Shown: in pieces, positions 32,664-43,425 of the stretch
How positions within the stretch are numbered: position 1 is the first letter of the stretch
How the letters are laid out: every line of letters starts with the position of its first letter
Origin: Perognathus longimembris pacificus
Lineage: Eukaryota; Chordata; Mammalia; Rodentia; Heteromyidae
Direction: 5' to 3'
Length of the DNA: 64,000 nucleotides
Assembly (NCBI RefSeq): GCF_023159225.1
Contig: NC_063171.1
Span: forward strand, 14,707,142 to 14,771,141
Notes under the pieces: generated by a model
The model's database searches: none
What the model saw: only the letters and a program-made list of their open reading frames with translations
What the model was told of the DNA's origin: nothing
Program-made: the position numbers and the translations under genes

Positions 32664-34127
32664 GCAGACAAATTACATATGCTAATCTTGAGCTTTACAT
32701 TTATTTAGAATTTTTGCTGATATTTTGAAATGAATATCATGACATTTTGCCAAAAAGATAGCAAGGACATGCCTATTTATTTGTTGAAAGCAAAACTAAG
32801 AAATATGAGGGAACTTCAATATGACATGTGAAATCCTTTAGTAGTAGCATAGATATGTAGAAAAATCCATGAGTTTATGATCAAATGCATCATGGAGAAC
32901 AGATATCAAAAGGTGATTTAGTTCCTGAGTTTTCCAGTTAATGGTTTCTTTTGTTTTATTTCTAGACAGTGATTATTAGATTAAGCTCTGCTTTTCTTAA
33001 TAGTGAAAAAGTTATGTGCAACTCTGGTTATATAAATAGGTGTGTATGAACTTGATGGAAATATTTTTAAATTGTGTATTTATCATAATATCAAAACAAC
33101 AGGCTAGAACTTATCTCTCAAGTTAGGAAATTAATTTATTGATTACAAAGCAAGACAGAAATATAGTTTCAGTTTACAGACTTTTCAAAGTAAATAAAAC
33201 TCACTACTATATATCTTTGAGGAATGAGTATTCAGGTTTAGCAAGGAGCAGGGCAATTTAAGAATTGGCTGCCTCTTGTCAAGAAGTTAGATTTAATGAC
33301 AGGAGGCTGCCACTGTTTTGGCTCAAATTCTGAAATGAGTAGTGCTTTTTGGCTCAATTTTAGACATACACACGTGAAACTACATGTCCACTGATTCATA
33401 AATGTAGGTTTAAATCATTTTGTTCTTCCCCCTTTTCCTCTCCTTTTCTCTTATTTCCTTGCTCCCTGTCTTCTATTTTCACTCTGATTATGCTATTAAT
33501 ATGGGCAACTCAGAACAAAAATGTATAATATTTACCTTATTTTATTTAGGAAAATTTTTACTCTAAATTCTTGAGTTACCCATACCCACTCATTGTTACT
33601 TCTAGCCAATGTTACAAAATAAGAAGTTGAAGGTTTATATAATTTTATGATTTTATTATGATCCCAGAAGAAAAGATTCTATTTGAAAAAAAGTTAATTT
33701 TGAGTGCAGGCCAATAAATTCCCATCGTGTATTAATCCATATGAAATTTTAATTGCTTGAGACTAGTGTTTTGCCACATTATATGCAGTGGTATTCTATT
33801 ACACATGACCTTGTCTAATATTTTATATTTTAGAGGGCATTAGAATTATCTCATTAGGTCATTAAATAAGGGATAACATTTAGGGTACCCTCTGTCAAAA
33901 GTGTGAAGGTATCACAAACCCAAAACAGAACCTTCTGCTATAAGGATATAACAAATCCCAAACTCTCATACGTTACCGAATTTCAACTTCAAAACCCCAA
34001 TGCCCCTTGTTCCCACTTGCTCAGTGGTACTTGGAGTCCATCTTCCTCCCCAATTAAAATCAGTTTTGATCTGTTGAAGTTTATGCCTTCTTTCCTTTCA
34101 ACTGTTTCATATGTTCTAACACTAGGG
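32663..34127. other. Anonymous AT-rich sequence
   Basis: No feature recognised. 33900-34110 is somewhat richer in C but has no interpretable pattern. Confidence 0.4.
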
Positions 34128-34330
34128 CTTGAAAGTTGGGCCTCTTATTCTTTTGTGCTCAAGGCTAGGCCTCTACCACTTGAGCCAGAGCCCCATTTCT
34201 GGCATTTTATGGTTAATTGGAGTTAAGTATCTCCTGGATTGTTTTTCTGGGGCTGACTTCAAATTGTGGTTCTCAGATCCCAAACTCCTGTGTAGCTAGG
34301 ATTACAGATGTGAGCCAACAGCACTGGCAA
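34128..34330 (-). mobile_element. B1-ID-like SINE
   Basis: GCTCAAGGCTAGGCCTCTAC, CACTTGAGCCAGAGCCCC, GGTTAATTGGAGTTAAG, GTGTAGCTAGGATTACAGATG, in antisense order. Confidence 0.7.
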
Positions 34331-34699
34331 TAACAATAATAATAATTATAATTATAAATATAATATATAACACATATATTACAATAATTAACAGTATATT
34401 TTCATAGGAGTTCAATGCCATTATCTTTCTGTGTTCAATTATTTTTTAAGAATTTTTGTGCCATTAACTAATTCACAAAATAGTGTACTTTTTAGCCTCA
34501 TTTTTTATGGAGTTAACCAAAACAAAAACTTTGTTCCTAACAGATTTTTATATTATGAACTACATTAACAATATCATGAATGTGAAAAGGAACTTTTAGT
34601 GTTACATGCTCAAAAATTTGTAGTATTAAATCTGGCCATGTGGGTCTGTTCAGAATTTTTAAATAGAGCAGATTCTTCATAGAGTTTACAATAAGTATT

Positions 34700-35115
34700 C
34701 TTATTATTTAAATTTAATTTTATTGTCAAAGTTATGTACAGAGGGGTTGCAGTTAAGTATGTAAGGCATGAGTACATTTCTTGTCTATGATTATTACCCC
34801 CTTCCTCTTTTTTCTCCACTTTCCCTGTCTCCATCTCCCCTCTTCCCTCCATAGTAAAGTTCACTTACAACATATTGTCTTGTGAGTGTGGCTGTTGCAT
34901 TGGTTCACCCTTTGTCCTTTGTCTCACCATTTTGTTGTTTGCCTTCCCTTCTCTAATTCAGAGAAACATGTATACAATACATAAGATAACAAACGGGTAA
35001 TAACCAAAGGGGGAAAAAGATGAAAGAAAAAAGAAAGAAACTCACAGACTACATTAAAAACAAGAAAAAACCTCATTTCCATAGCTTGGAGTTCTCCTTC
35101 GCTATCTTCCTCCAA
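34700..35115 (-). mobile_element. 5'-truncated L1 3' end
   Basis: TTATTGTCAAAGTTATGTACAG, GGGGTTGCAGTTAAG, a C/T-rich tract, then CATTTCCATAGCTTGGAGTTC. Antisense L1 3' UTR, moderately diverged. Confidence 0.75.
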
Positions 35116-36718
35116 GAGCCTGCTGCAATAATTATTTGAAAGCCAGAAAAATGTATTTATTTAAAGATAAACCCATAAGGTAAGAAAATTCTACTAATAT
35201 TTAGATAATACAGAGTCTAAAAGCTTTATTCTTGGAAACTTTTCCAAGCTACTGTAATATTACCATGAGCCTCAAGGTCATAAAGTAAGTGAATCTGTCA
35301 ATATTATATTATATTATATTAATTATTAATTAATTATATTAATAATTAATTAATTATATTAATATTATATTAAAGGAGAAGTGTATGAGAAAACTGTAAC
35401 CAGAAGTGTAAAGAATGTACTTAGAGGATGTTTCTTGTAAAAGAAATTGTACTTCATTCCATATTAGATGCAAAGACATTGTAATTCAAGGACTAAAGAT
35501 AGTTTGATTCATTTAGATAAACTTTCAATTGGATGCTGGATTGTGGATAAGTTGTTACAGACCATAAAGCCCATGGCATATTGTTGAGATGATGTGTTGG
35601 AACATATACATGCAAATATGCATGCATCAACAGAATTCTTTTAAAGAGGTATTTGAGCTTATTTGAAAGTCATTTTATTTTATATTTTCTGAAGTTTGTT
35701 TCAATCTTAGTATAGACAAACATACACAGGATTCATAAGTTTTTTTTTCAGAAAATGCAATGTTAATTGCTTTGTTAACATAATAGTACATGATTTTTAG
35801 TAGTTGTCCTCAAATAACTACAGTAATTTACATTTTCTTCATAGATAAGTTTATCTAAGTTTCATTGGTTGCAAGAATACATTTGTGAATTTGACAAAAA
35901 TGCTTTTATGTAATTTTAAACCTATTAGCAAACATACACAGAATTGTGGTAGACAAAATAATTATGTCTCAAATATATCCATGTGTAATTTACATATTCT
36001 AAAAACATGTCTTATATAGCAAAAGTGTTTCTATAAATATGATTAGGTTAGGAACCTTGAGTTTGGAAGATGATCTTGTATTTCATAAATGAGTACAATA
36101 AGATTCAGAAGGTCTTTACAAGACAGACAAAATATTTTTGGTGATAAGTAATGAAGACCACAGTGTGAGATCACAACGTTTTATCTCGAGCCACATGTTG
36201 CAGTTACTGTAGGTGCTGAGAAAGGAAAGAGATTTTCTCTTTTGGATCCTCTCTAATGGACTAGTGTGATGAACTCCTAATGGGAGGCTAATAAGTTTGA
36301 CTTCCTGCTATTAGTCTTCCAATTTTTAAGATAGTTACAATTTAGCAAGTTTGTAGAATCCTTACAGCAGCCATAGGAAACTACTACAATTGCCTAACAT
36401 TAGATTTATTGAAACATTGAGTGATAAATTATGTACTATTGGAATCTCTGAAGCAAATCTTTAAATTTCATATTTTGAGATTATGAAAAGTATAGCTATG
36501 TTATAGTGAGTCTCATTGTCCCTTCTGAACTCTTAGAAAGAAGAGAATGTTTAGACATTTGGTGAAAGGAACAAGTTGTACATTATCTGGAGTCATTATG
36601 AGGTTTTGAGTTGTAATCTCATTTTGTAGAAAACTCTAGAAATGTTCAGAATTACATAGGCATTTTCACAGGGTGATTTACCATTACTGTTCTCACATAA
36701 ACATAATGAATTCCTATT
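35116..36718. other. Anonymous AT-rich sequence
   Basis: Holds an ATTAATTA-type low-complexity tract at 35300-35372 that is rich in self-complementary words. Nothing else recognised. Confidence 0.4.
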
Positions 36719-36733
36719 TCAATTAACTTTTTT

Positions 36734-36989
36734 TTTCCCCTCCCAACCCAACCTTTGTTTCCGTAAGTCCTTGGTAAAACAGGATTTTTTTTTTTTTTTG
36801 CCAGTCCTGGGCCTTGAACTCAGGGCCTGAGCACTGTCCCTGGCTTCTTTTTGCTCAAGGCAAGCACTCTGCCACTTGAGCCACAGCACCACTCTGGCCA
36901 TTTTCTATATATGTGGTGCTGGGGAATTGAACCCAGGGCTTCATGTATGCGAGGCAAGTGCTCTTGCCACTAGGCCATGTCCCCAGACC
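36734..36989 (-). mobile_element. ID-derived dimeric SINE with 3'-transduced flank
   Basis: TCAATTAACTTTTTT flanks the unit at 36719-36733 and 36990-37004. The SINE body is 36801-36989. Between its own A tail (plus-strand T run 36785-36799) and the outer T run next to the left duplication lies about 48 bp of unrelated sequence (36737-36784). That layout is expected when a transcript ran past the SINE, was A-tailed downstream and then inserted. Confidence 0.75.
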
Positions 36990-37004
36990 TCAATTAACTT
37001 TTTT

Positions 37005-38642
37005 AAAGGCCACAAACTTCTCTTTACCAAGTTTCTTTTGTTCTTTTTCTACACTAGAATACCACAGTACAATTTCTTAACATTACATTGTAAAGTTTTA
37101 TTTTTACTGAATTTTATGACTATTGTAATTTTACAATGTACTCAATGACTTTTAAGTGAAATTTTTGAGCTGTGTTAATGATATATATTTTTATTTGCCT
37201 TGGGCTTATTAGACTGTTGCTTTTATATTTAATAATATATGCTTATAAATGATCTCATGTCTTCTTTCTTATTTTGTTTAAACACTTCCTACTTACAGGA
37301 AAAATAACAAAATCAGCTATTTAGCATAATCCTTCTATTACAGAAAAAAGTTCCTTGCAAATTTTAAAATGTGATGCAGAATTTACTTATTATATTTTTA
37401 TGAGAATATTTCCTAAGAGCCTGTAATTTATTATAGCCAGAATATTCAATGCATATATGTCATTATGGAAGTGGGACTTATGAAATGAATCAGGGGAGAG
37501 TGAACAAACAGAAAGTGATAAAAGTGGTACTTGCTCAAGAAGCGCAGCAAGTGGGTATGATAAATTGTAACCCCTTGTACAACCTTTTGTATTAAAAGAA
37601 ACAAAACAAAATAGCACAGATCTCTATTTTACTCTTGACCATGATTTAGAATTGGTATTAGTAGCTCTCATTTCTGTCCTACTGATTCTAAGAGATTGTG
37701 CAATGTGATTTTCATTATGTAAAAAATAATGGCAAGAAGTATTCGACACAATTCAATTTGTTCTAAGGAAAATACAATAAAATAGAATATTTGTAAGGAG
37801 ATGAGTACACCGGGGAGATAAAGTTACAAAAAATAAAAAGCTGAAGCTGTATTGTATGTATGTGTGTCTGCTTGCATATGGGCATGTGTGTGTATGAGAA
37901 TGTGTATGTGGGTGTGTCTGCACATGTGGAGAGATAAAAGGAGAGACAGAGACAGGAACATAGAGAGAGATACACAAACAGAAGCAGAGATAGTGCAAGA
38001 GAGATAGAAAGAAGAGATATTCCCAAGGAAACTTAGTTTCAGCTGGTTTTCTGTGGAATTACTTCACTCTTATTGTTTAGAAAATCTTTAAGATTGTTTT
38101 TATACATGGGTCTAAGACTTAAAGAAGCTGTTCAATGGCATGTTTACCTTTTCAAGAATTATTCCTGTGTCTCTTTTGACATATCCAATATTCACCATAA
38201 TTAACATTAAAATTTGAGGTATTTTCCTGTAAACTTATTTTTAATAATATATAAAAATTTTTCTAATAGTTTATGCCTGAGGTACATGAAAGGAGGTGGG
38301 GAGTTTGCACAGCAACTTCATAGAGAACAATATAGATCATTCTAGCCTGTGCAAACTGTGTTTAATACTATTTTGTTTTCAATTTCAGACAAAGGGTAAA
38401 AGAGTGATTGCATAATTAGAGTATTTACCATTTTGGTAAAGCTTTAGTTTCCTCTTCCTTGGTACAAATTATTTTGGAAATAGATGGTGTACGTGGGCAA
38501 AACATTCCACACTAGCAATATAATGAATTCTGAATTAAAAAAAACTCAAGCATTCGAGTTGCAAACCCCAACAATGTAATGATAAACTCAGTCCTCCTCT
38601 CTCTTTCGCTATCCCTTTCCCTATCCCTCTGCCTGTTCCCTC
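37005..38642. other. Anonymous AT-rich sequence
   Basis: A TG/GA-rich stretch lies at 37850-38010. No exon-like feature. Short frames here mostly fall in that low-complexity part. Confidence 0.4.
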
Positions 38643-38772
38643 CATCCACTTCCCCAGAAAACTGGAAGTGGTGCTGTGTGCTTCAAAATGGTAGAGCACA
38701 AGTCTTGAGCCAAAAAAGCTGAGGGACAGCACCCAGGTCCAGAGTTCAAGCCCCAGAACAACAACCAAAAAA
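38643..38772 (+). mobile_element. ID-type half of a SINE dimer
   Basis: AACTGGAAGTGGTGCTGTG, AGCTGAGGGACAGCACCCAGG, GAGTTCAAGCCCCAGAACAAC: right half of the B1-ID-like dimer, 5' truncated, preceded by a C/T-rich tract. Confidence 0.65.
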
Positions 38773-39184
38773 ATCCAAATGATGAACAAAAAAGAAAACC
38801 CTCACAAATCTTCAGATTTCAGCCTTCAGTGTAGCTGAGATCATAGGTTTAAACCATAAGTGCCTGGTTTATTCCATGTTCTTATACACATCCATGACTC
38901 TATTAAGAGGATAATTGAAGTAAAATGAAGCAGCCATATCTGTGGGACTACATTAGTCAATAAGAAATGTGCAAAAATAAAGGGGAAAAAACCACAAAAG
39001 CAGTAAAAATGCAATGCTACACTTAGCAATTATCTCATTGGATGTTTAGTTTCATCCTAATATGTACAATAAATAAGTGGTAAAATTCAACCAATTAAAT
39101 GATACTTTATAATCACTACATAATAATACTAATAAGGAAAATGTAGAGAATGAAAAAATATATTTAAATACAATACAGAGAAAG
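38773..39184. other. Anonymous sequence
   Basis: Nothing recognised. Confidence 0.35.
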
Positions 39185-39480
39185 TCATTTAATTCTAATG
39201 TGACTTTGCTTCCATCTGTTGGCTTGTGGTTTGGTTTGTTGCTGTCTTTCAAGGAGCTTAAGGTGCTTCCTTAAGTTTTTGAATTGAGATTTCCCCAATT
39301 TGTTGATGTGGGCACTCAGAGCTATAAATTTTCCTCTGAGTACTGTCAGGTAATTTTTTGAGTAACTGAAATGTCTCACTTTTGTCATTATAGACAGTCA
39401 TTAGCTCAATGTTAGTATCAAGCAGGGCTTTTTGTGTACTCCCCTTCTTTTTCCTGCATGCCTTTTTCACTATTTGTTTA
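39185..39480 (-). mobile_element. Antisense L1 ORF2 fragment
   Basis: Minus-strand translation reads VLRGKFIALSAHINKL, then LRKHLKLLERQQQTKPQ, matching VLRGKFVSLTAYTNKL and LRKHLIFLEREQQAKPQ in the L1 at 46690-53866 (about 50568-50700). This is the region between endonuclease and reverse transcriptase. Short and broken. Confidence 0.8.
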
Positions 39481-39654
39481 GCAATTAAGGGAGTAATTTG
39501 CAGTCTTTGAAGTTGCTAGTGAAAAATCTGTTAATGACTCTATGCTGCTATACAACTTGACTATACTCCTACTGGCCTAGAGAAGTAAAAGAGAAAGCAT
39601 GTTAATTCCTCCCAAGAAGCAGAGATTATTTTCTTGTTAATATTAACACCACTA

Positions 39655-40180
39655 TGAAGAATTTCCGTCTCCTTCCTCTCTCTCTCCCTCCCTCCTCCCT
39701 TTCCTTCCTTCCTTCCTTCCATCTTCTCCCCATCTCTTCGTTCTTTTCTTAGAGTGTTGGGATTACACGATGTCTGTAGAAATGTTGTTCATCATTGTTG
39801 TTTCTGTTGTTTGTTTGCTTGCTTGTTTCTCAGGAGATGGAATTTAGAACTTTGCACAGGTTAGGCAAGTATTTCTTTAGTTCCTTCCTTCTGTCTACCC
39901 TCCCTTCTTTCCTTTCTTCTCTTCTGCCTCTCTTTCTTTCTACAATCCTCTGCATTTCTCTTCCTTATTTTCTTCATTTGGTCACTTATTTCATCTTTCT
40001 TTCCTTATTCCTTTCTTCCCTTCATTCTCCCTTCCTTCTTTCCTTCATTTTCTCCTTCCTGCTTTTTTCCTTCCTTTCCTCTTTCCTTCCTTCCTTCTCT
40101 TTATTTCTTTTTCTCTTTCTCCTTTCTTTTTTGTTTTCTCTTTCTTTTCTTCCCTTATTCTTCTTTTCTTTCCCATTAAA
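39655..40180. repeat. Polypyrimidine (CT-rich) block
   Basis: About 520 bp that is largely C/T on the plus strand, made of irregular CCTT, CT and TTTC units, interrupted at 39740-39875 by a mixed-composition segment. A 134-codon Ser/Leu/Phe frame through it is compositional. Confidence 0.85.
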
Positions 40181-40343
40181 ACAATCATGTGGTGTGTAAC
40201 CACCTGTCCTCGTTTAGAAGCCTTAGGTATAATGGATTCAACAACTCATACCAGTAACATAGCATTAATGGTTGTCAGAATTTTTTTCTTTTCTTTTCTT
40301 TTTTTTATAAAACTACAAATCAATTACAAAAAGAGTAATATTT

Positions 40344-40845
40344 TGTTGGGGACAGCTGCACCTTTAAGAGAGGGCGTTCCACTTAGCCTGTCCCTCCCAC
40401 CTTTCCAGCTTCAACCGGAAGAGAAAGCGCCGCCCCTGGGGGTGAGCACGTGTGCAATGGCGGGGACCCCAGAAACCCAGTCCTTGGGGGGCTGTGGTCT
40501 CTGCCCATAGAGGAAGTCCGTGTCATCACCTAAGGGACAGTCTTTTCAGCCAACCAGTAGCCCCTCTCCTGTGCCCGCCTTTGGGGGTATAAATTGTTGT
40601 CTCCTCCTTTGAATAAACCAGAATGCACTGAGGCTTTCTCCGGGACTCGCACGCATCCGGGTCTTGGGGAAGGGACAGGGGTCTCGCATCCACACACGAA
40701 CTGAGGCTACTTGGGGTCTCCACTTCTGCAATTAATCCCTACTGGCCAGGGGATATGAGACAGCCAGAAAGGACCACCCACAGAAGAGGGAGACCACCCC
40801 AGGACCCCCTCCACGTGGATGGGGGGGGTAGAGCTAAGCCCGGCA
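40344..40845 (+). repeat. Solo LTR, ERVK-like
   Basis: 502 bp, starting TGTTGGGGACAGC and ending CCCGGCA. TATAAA at 40588-40593 and AATAAA at 40612-40617. It resembles the LTRs of the inverted element (shared GTGCCCGCC, GGGGTAT and TTTGAATAAAC around the TATA/polyA core). Flanks ATATTT (40338-40343) and CTATTT (40846-40851) match at 5 of 6 bases, a probable decayed target duplication. Confidence 0.8.
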
Positions 40846-40891
40846 CTATTTCATCCAAAAATTAATTTATAAACACTGAAAGCAATCTGGT

Positions 40892-41125
40892 ATTTGATAT
40901 TGGTGGCCCATGCCTATAATCTTAGCTCCTCACAAGTCTGAGATCTGAGAATCACAGTTCAAAGATCCACTGGTAGGAAAATCTGAGAGTCATTCTATGT
41001 CCAGTATCAAGGAAGCTGAAAGTAGAGATGTGGTCTTATTGGTAGGTAGAGGGCTTGATATCAGTGAAAAGCCTGTTTGAAAGCAGAAGGCACAGATTTC
41101 AAGCCCTAATATTGGCATGTACACA
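40892..41125 (+). mobile_element. Old B1-ID-like SINE
   Basis: TGGTGGCCCATGCCTATAATC, GAGATCTGAGAATCACAG, then an ID-like part ending TTTCAAGCCCTAATATTGGC, followed by a CA-rich tail. Confidence 0.65.
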
Positions 41126-42275
41126 CATATATGCATGTATGTACACATATATACACACACACACAAAGAAAGGAAACATATATCTATTCATGGTCTTAAA
41201 ATTTTACCTTTATCTTTTTACAAAGTGAGTTAAATTTCCATATTTCAATAATTTACATTTCAGAATGAATTACATCTACCTGCCACCGTATCCTAGGGTA
41301 AACAGCTGTTATTGTATATGTAGTCCTTAACTAAGCCAAACTAGTGGGTAAGTGAATTGAGTTAAATTCATTTTCCTTTAAAAATGCTTTCAGGGTATGA
41401 TTGATTTGTCAGCTTGAAATGTTCATCATAAGTAGAAGGCAATCTGCTGAATAATCCTATTATTACAAAAATTCCTATGCTTTAAGTAGAATATCCCAGG
41501 AGGAAAAGAGGAAAAATATGGTTGACACTTAGAATGTTCTTAATTCAAGAATTTTCTTAGATTTAATAAAACTGAAAGAAAGTCCTGTCACTTTTTCTTC
41601 CAGTCCAGGGAGTTTCACTATGATGCATGTTTTTCTGATGTAGGCTTTTCCATAGTGACTATGCAACATTGGTCCACAACAAACTCTTTTGTCCAGGCCT
41701 TTTATCTGTGTCATCCATCAGTCATTTGTGATCGGCCTAGGAAAAGGGAAGTGGTCCGGAGCAAGCTGATATCCTGAAAGATCTAAGAGTGTGGGTTAGC
41801 TTATAACTGATACTTGGATCAATAAATTCTTCATTACTGGCAAATCAAAAGGGCCATGCAGGTGCCTGCCTTAATTGGTACTGTTCTTTTATGATTCTCT
41901 CACTAATTTTCAGTAGCACTATATTTATTAAGATTAACATTTAATCTTATTATCAAATTTAAAAAAACACCTTTTCATTGATAGAAAATAGTTCTAGACC
42001 CATGTGATTCTGTTTTAATAGAAAGAGTAATTTGGATCATAAATATTTTCACCTCTCATTAGTTCACCTGAGTTACAAACAGTTTTGCTTTCTAATTCTG
42101 AAAGAACATTATAAATGAGTCATTAGGAGTTATTTTTCATCCATGGAAAAACAAAATAACACTGTAGATTATGCCCAAAGCCCTTGTAAATTCCTAGTAA
42201 ATTCTCTAGACGTGGAGGCAAGGGAACTCTGTGAGTCCCTTGACATATGTCGAAATGCTTGGTAGAAATGTGACG
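41126..42275. other. Anonymous sequence
   Basis: A CA/TA microsatellite at 41120-41165. Otherwise nothing recognised. Confidence 0.4.
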
Positions 42276-42281
42276 GATACA

Positions 42282-42794
42282 TGTTGGGATTCTCAGCCCA
42301 TGTGCTTCCCTGCTAGCAGGAGAAACACTGAGCATAGCCCATGGGGTCGAGCTGAGAAGATGTAGAAGAGCCGTGTACCACCCGCTTGCAGCCCAGAAAA
42401 GACACACAGGCAATCTGGGGAGAAGTCAAGCATTCATCTGAGGCTTTATTCTGGGACTGGATTTATATAGCAATACTGGTGGCAGGAAGGGGAGGGAATT
42501 GGAGCGGCTAGGTAGGCACTGTGATAGACTGATTAGGCTTTCCATCAAGGGTGACGTCATGGGACCTCCTCTAAGGGTGGACATCATGGCCCACAGGACC
42601 GCCTCTGGGTTGATTGCCTGCAGCCATCTTGGCGCACACAAAGTCTGAGATGGGAGGTGGGGGTGGTTAGAGCCGCCTTTCTGGTTCTGGACCCAGAGAA
42701 GGCAGGTGGGGCTAGCAGCCATGCGGCCCCAGGGCTGGAGAAGAGGCGGGTCCAGCTAGCACCGCCTCTTAAAGCTGCAAGCCAGTGCCCCACA
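42282..42794 (-). repeat. Solo LTR, ERVK-like, with GATACA duplication and intact CRE
   Basis: 513 bp. On the minus strand it starts TGTGGGGCACTGG (42794) and ends CCCAACA (42282). A perfect 6-bp duplication, GATACA, lies at 42276-42281 and 42795-42800. Minus-strand TATATAAA (plus 42462-42469) and AATAAA (plus 42445-42450) form the usual core. A full palindromic CRE, TGACGTCA (42552-42559), lies in U3; the related LTRs have only decayed versions at the corresponding place. No proviral interior, so a solo LTR. Confidence 0.9.
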
Positions 42795-42858
42795 GATACA
42801 GTCAACTCTTCATTGACTCAATGTGAGAAAATCATCTTTAAAAATAAAATGATAAGGG

Positions 42859-43060
42859 GGCTGGGAAAATGGCCTAGTGGCAAGAGAGCTCTCCTCATAT
42901 ACATGAAGCCCTGTGTTTGATTCTCCAGAACCACATATCTAGGAAATGGCTAGAAGTGGCGCTGTGGCTCAAGTGGCAGAGTGCTAGCCTTGAGCAAAAA
43001 GGAAGACAGGGACAGGGCTCAGGCCCTGAGTCCAAGCCCCAGGACTGGCCCCCCCCAAAA
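42859..43060 (+). mobile_element. ID-derived dimeric SINE inserted next to another
   Basis: GGGCTGGGAAAATGGCC to CCAGGACTGGC plus an A tail. AAAATGATAAGG before it (about 42847-42858) recurs after its tail (about 43066-43077), directly before the next SINE. It therefore landed at the very 5' edge of the older copy. Confidence 0.85.
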
Positions 43061-43074
43061 AAAAAAAATGATAA

Positions 43075-43271
43075 GGGCTGGGAATGTGGCTTAGTGGCAG
43101 AGTGCTTACCCAGCGTGCATGAAGTCCTGGGGTCGATTTCTCAGCACCATGTAAACAGAAAAAGCCAGAAGTGGCACGGTGACTCAAGAGGTACAGTGCT
43201 AGCCTTGGGAAGAAAGAAGCCAGGGTCAGTGCTCAGGCAGTGAGTTCAATCCCCAGGACTGGCAAAAAAAT
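43075..43271 (+). mobile_element. ID-derived dimeric SINE, older neighbour
   Basis: GGGCTGGGAATGTGGC through CCCCAGGACTGGC. Its A tail leads into the GAAA/GGAA microsatellite. Confidence 0.85.
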
Positions 43272-43273
43272 GA

Positions 43274-43345
<72 letters not shown>

Positions 43346-43425
43346 GAAAGAGAGAAAGAGAGAAGGAGAGAAAGAAAGAAAGAAAGGAAGGAAGAAAGGA
43401 AGGAAGGAAGGAAGGAAGGAAGGAT
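43270..43425. repeat. (GAAA)n/(GGAA)n microsatellite from a SINE tail
   Basis: About 155 bp, nearly all purine on the plus strand: GAAA units, then GAGA-containing units, then GGAA units. Lys/Glu/Arg-rich frames through it are artefacts. Confidence 0.95.

Noticed and set aside
39795..40199. 134-codon hydrophobic Leu/Ser/Phe frame
   Set aside because: Direct translation of the CT-rich low-complexity block; not a membrane protein gene.
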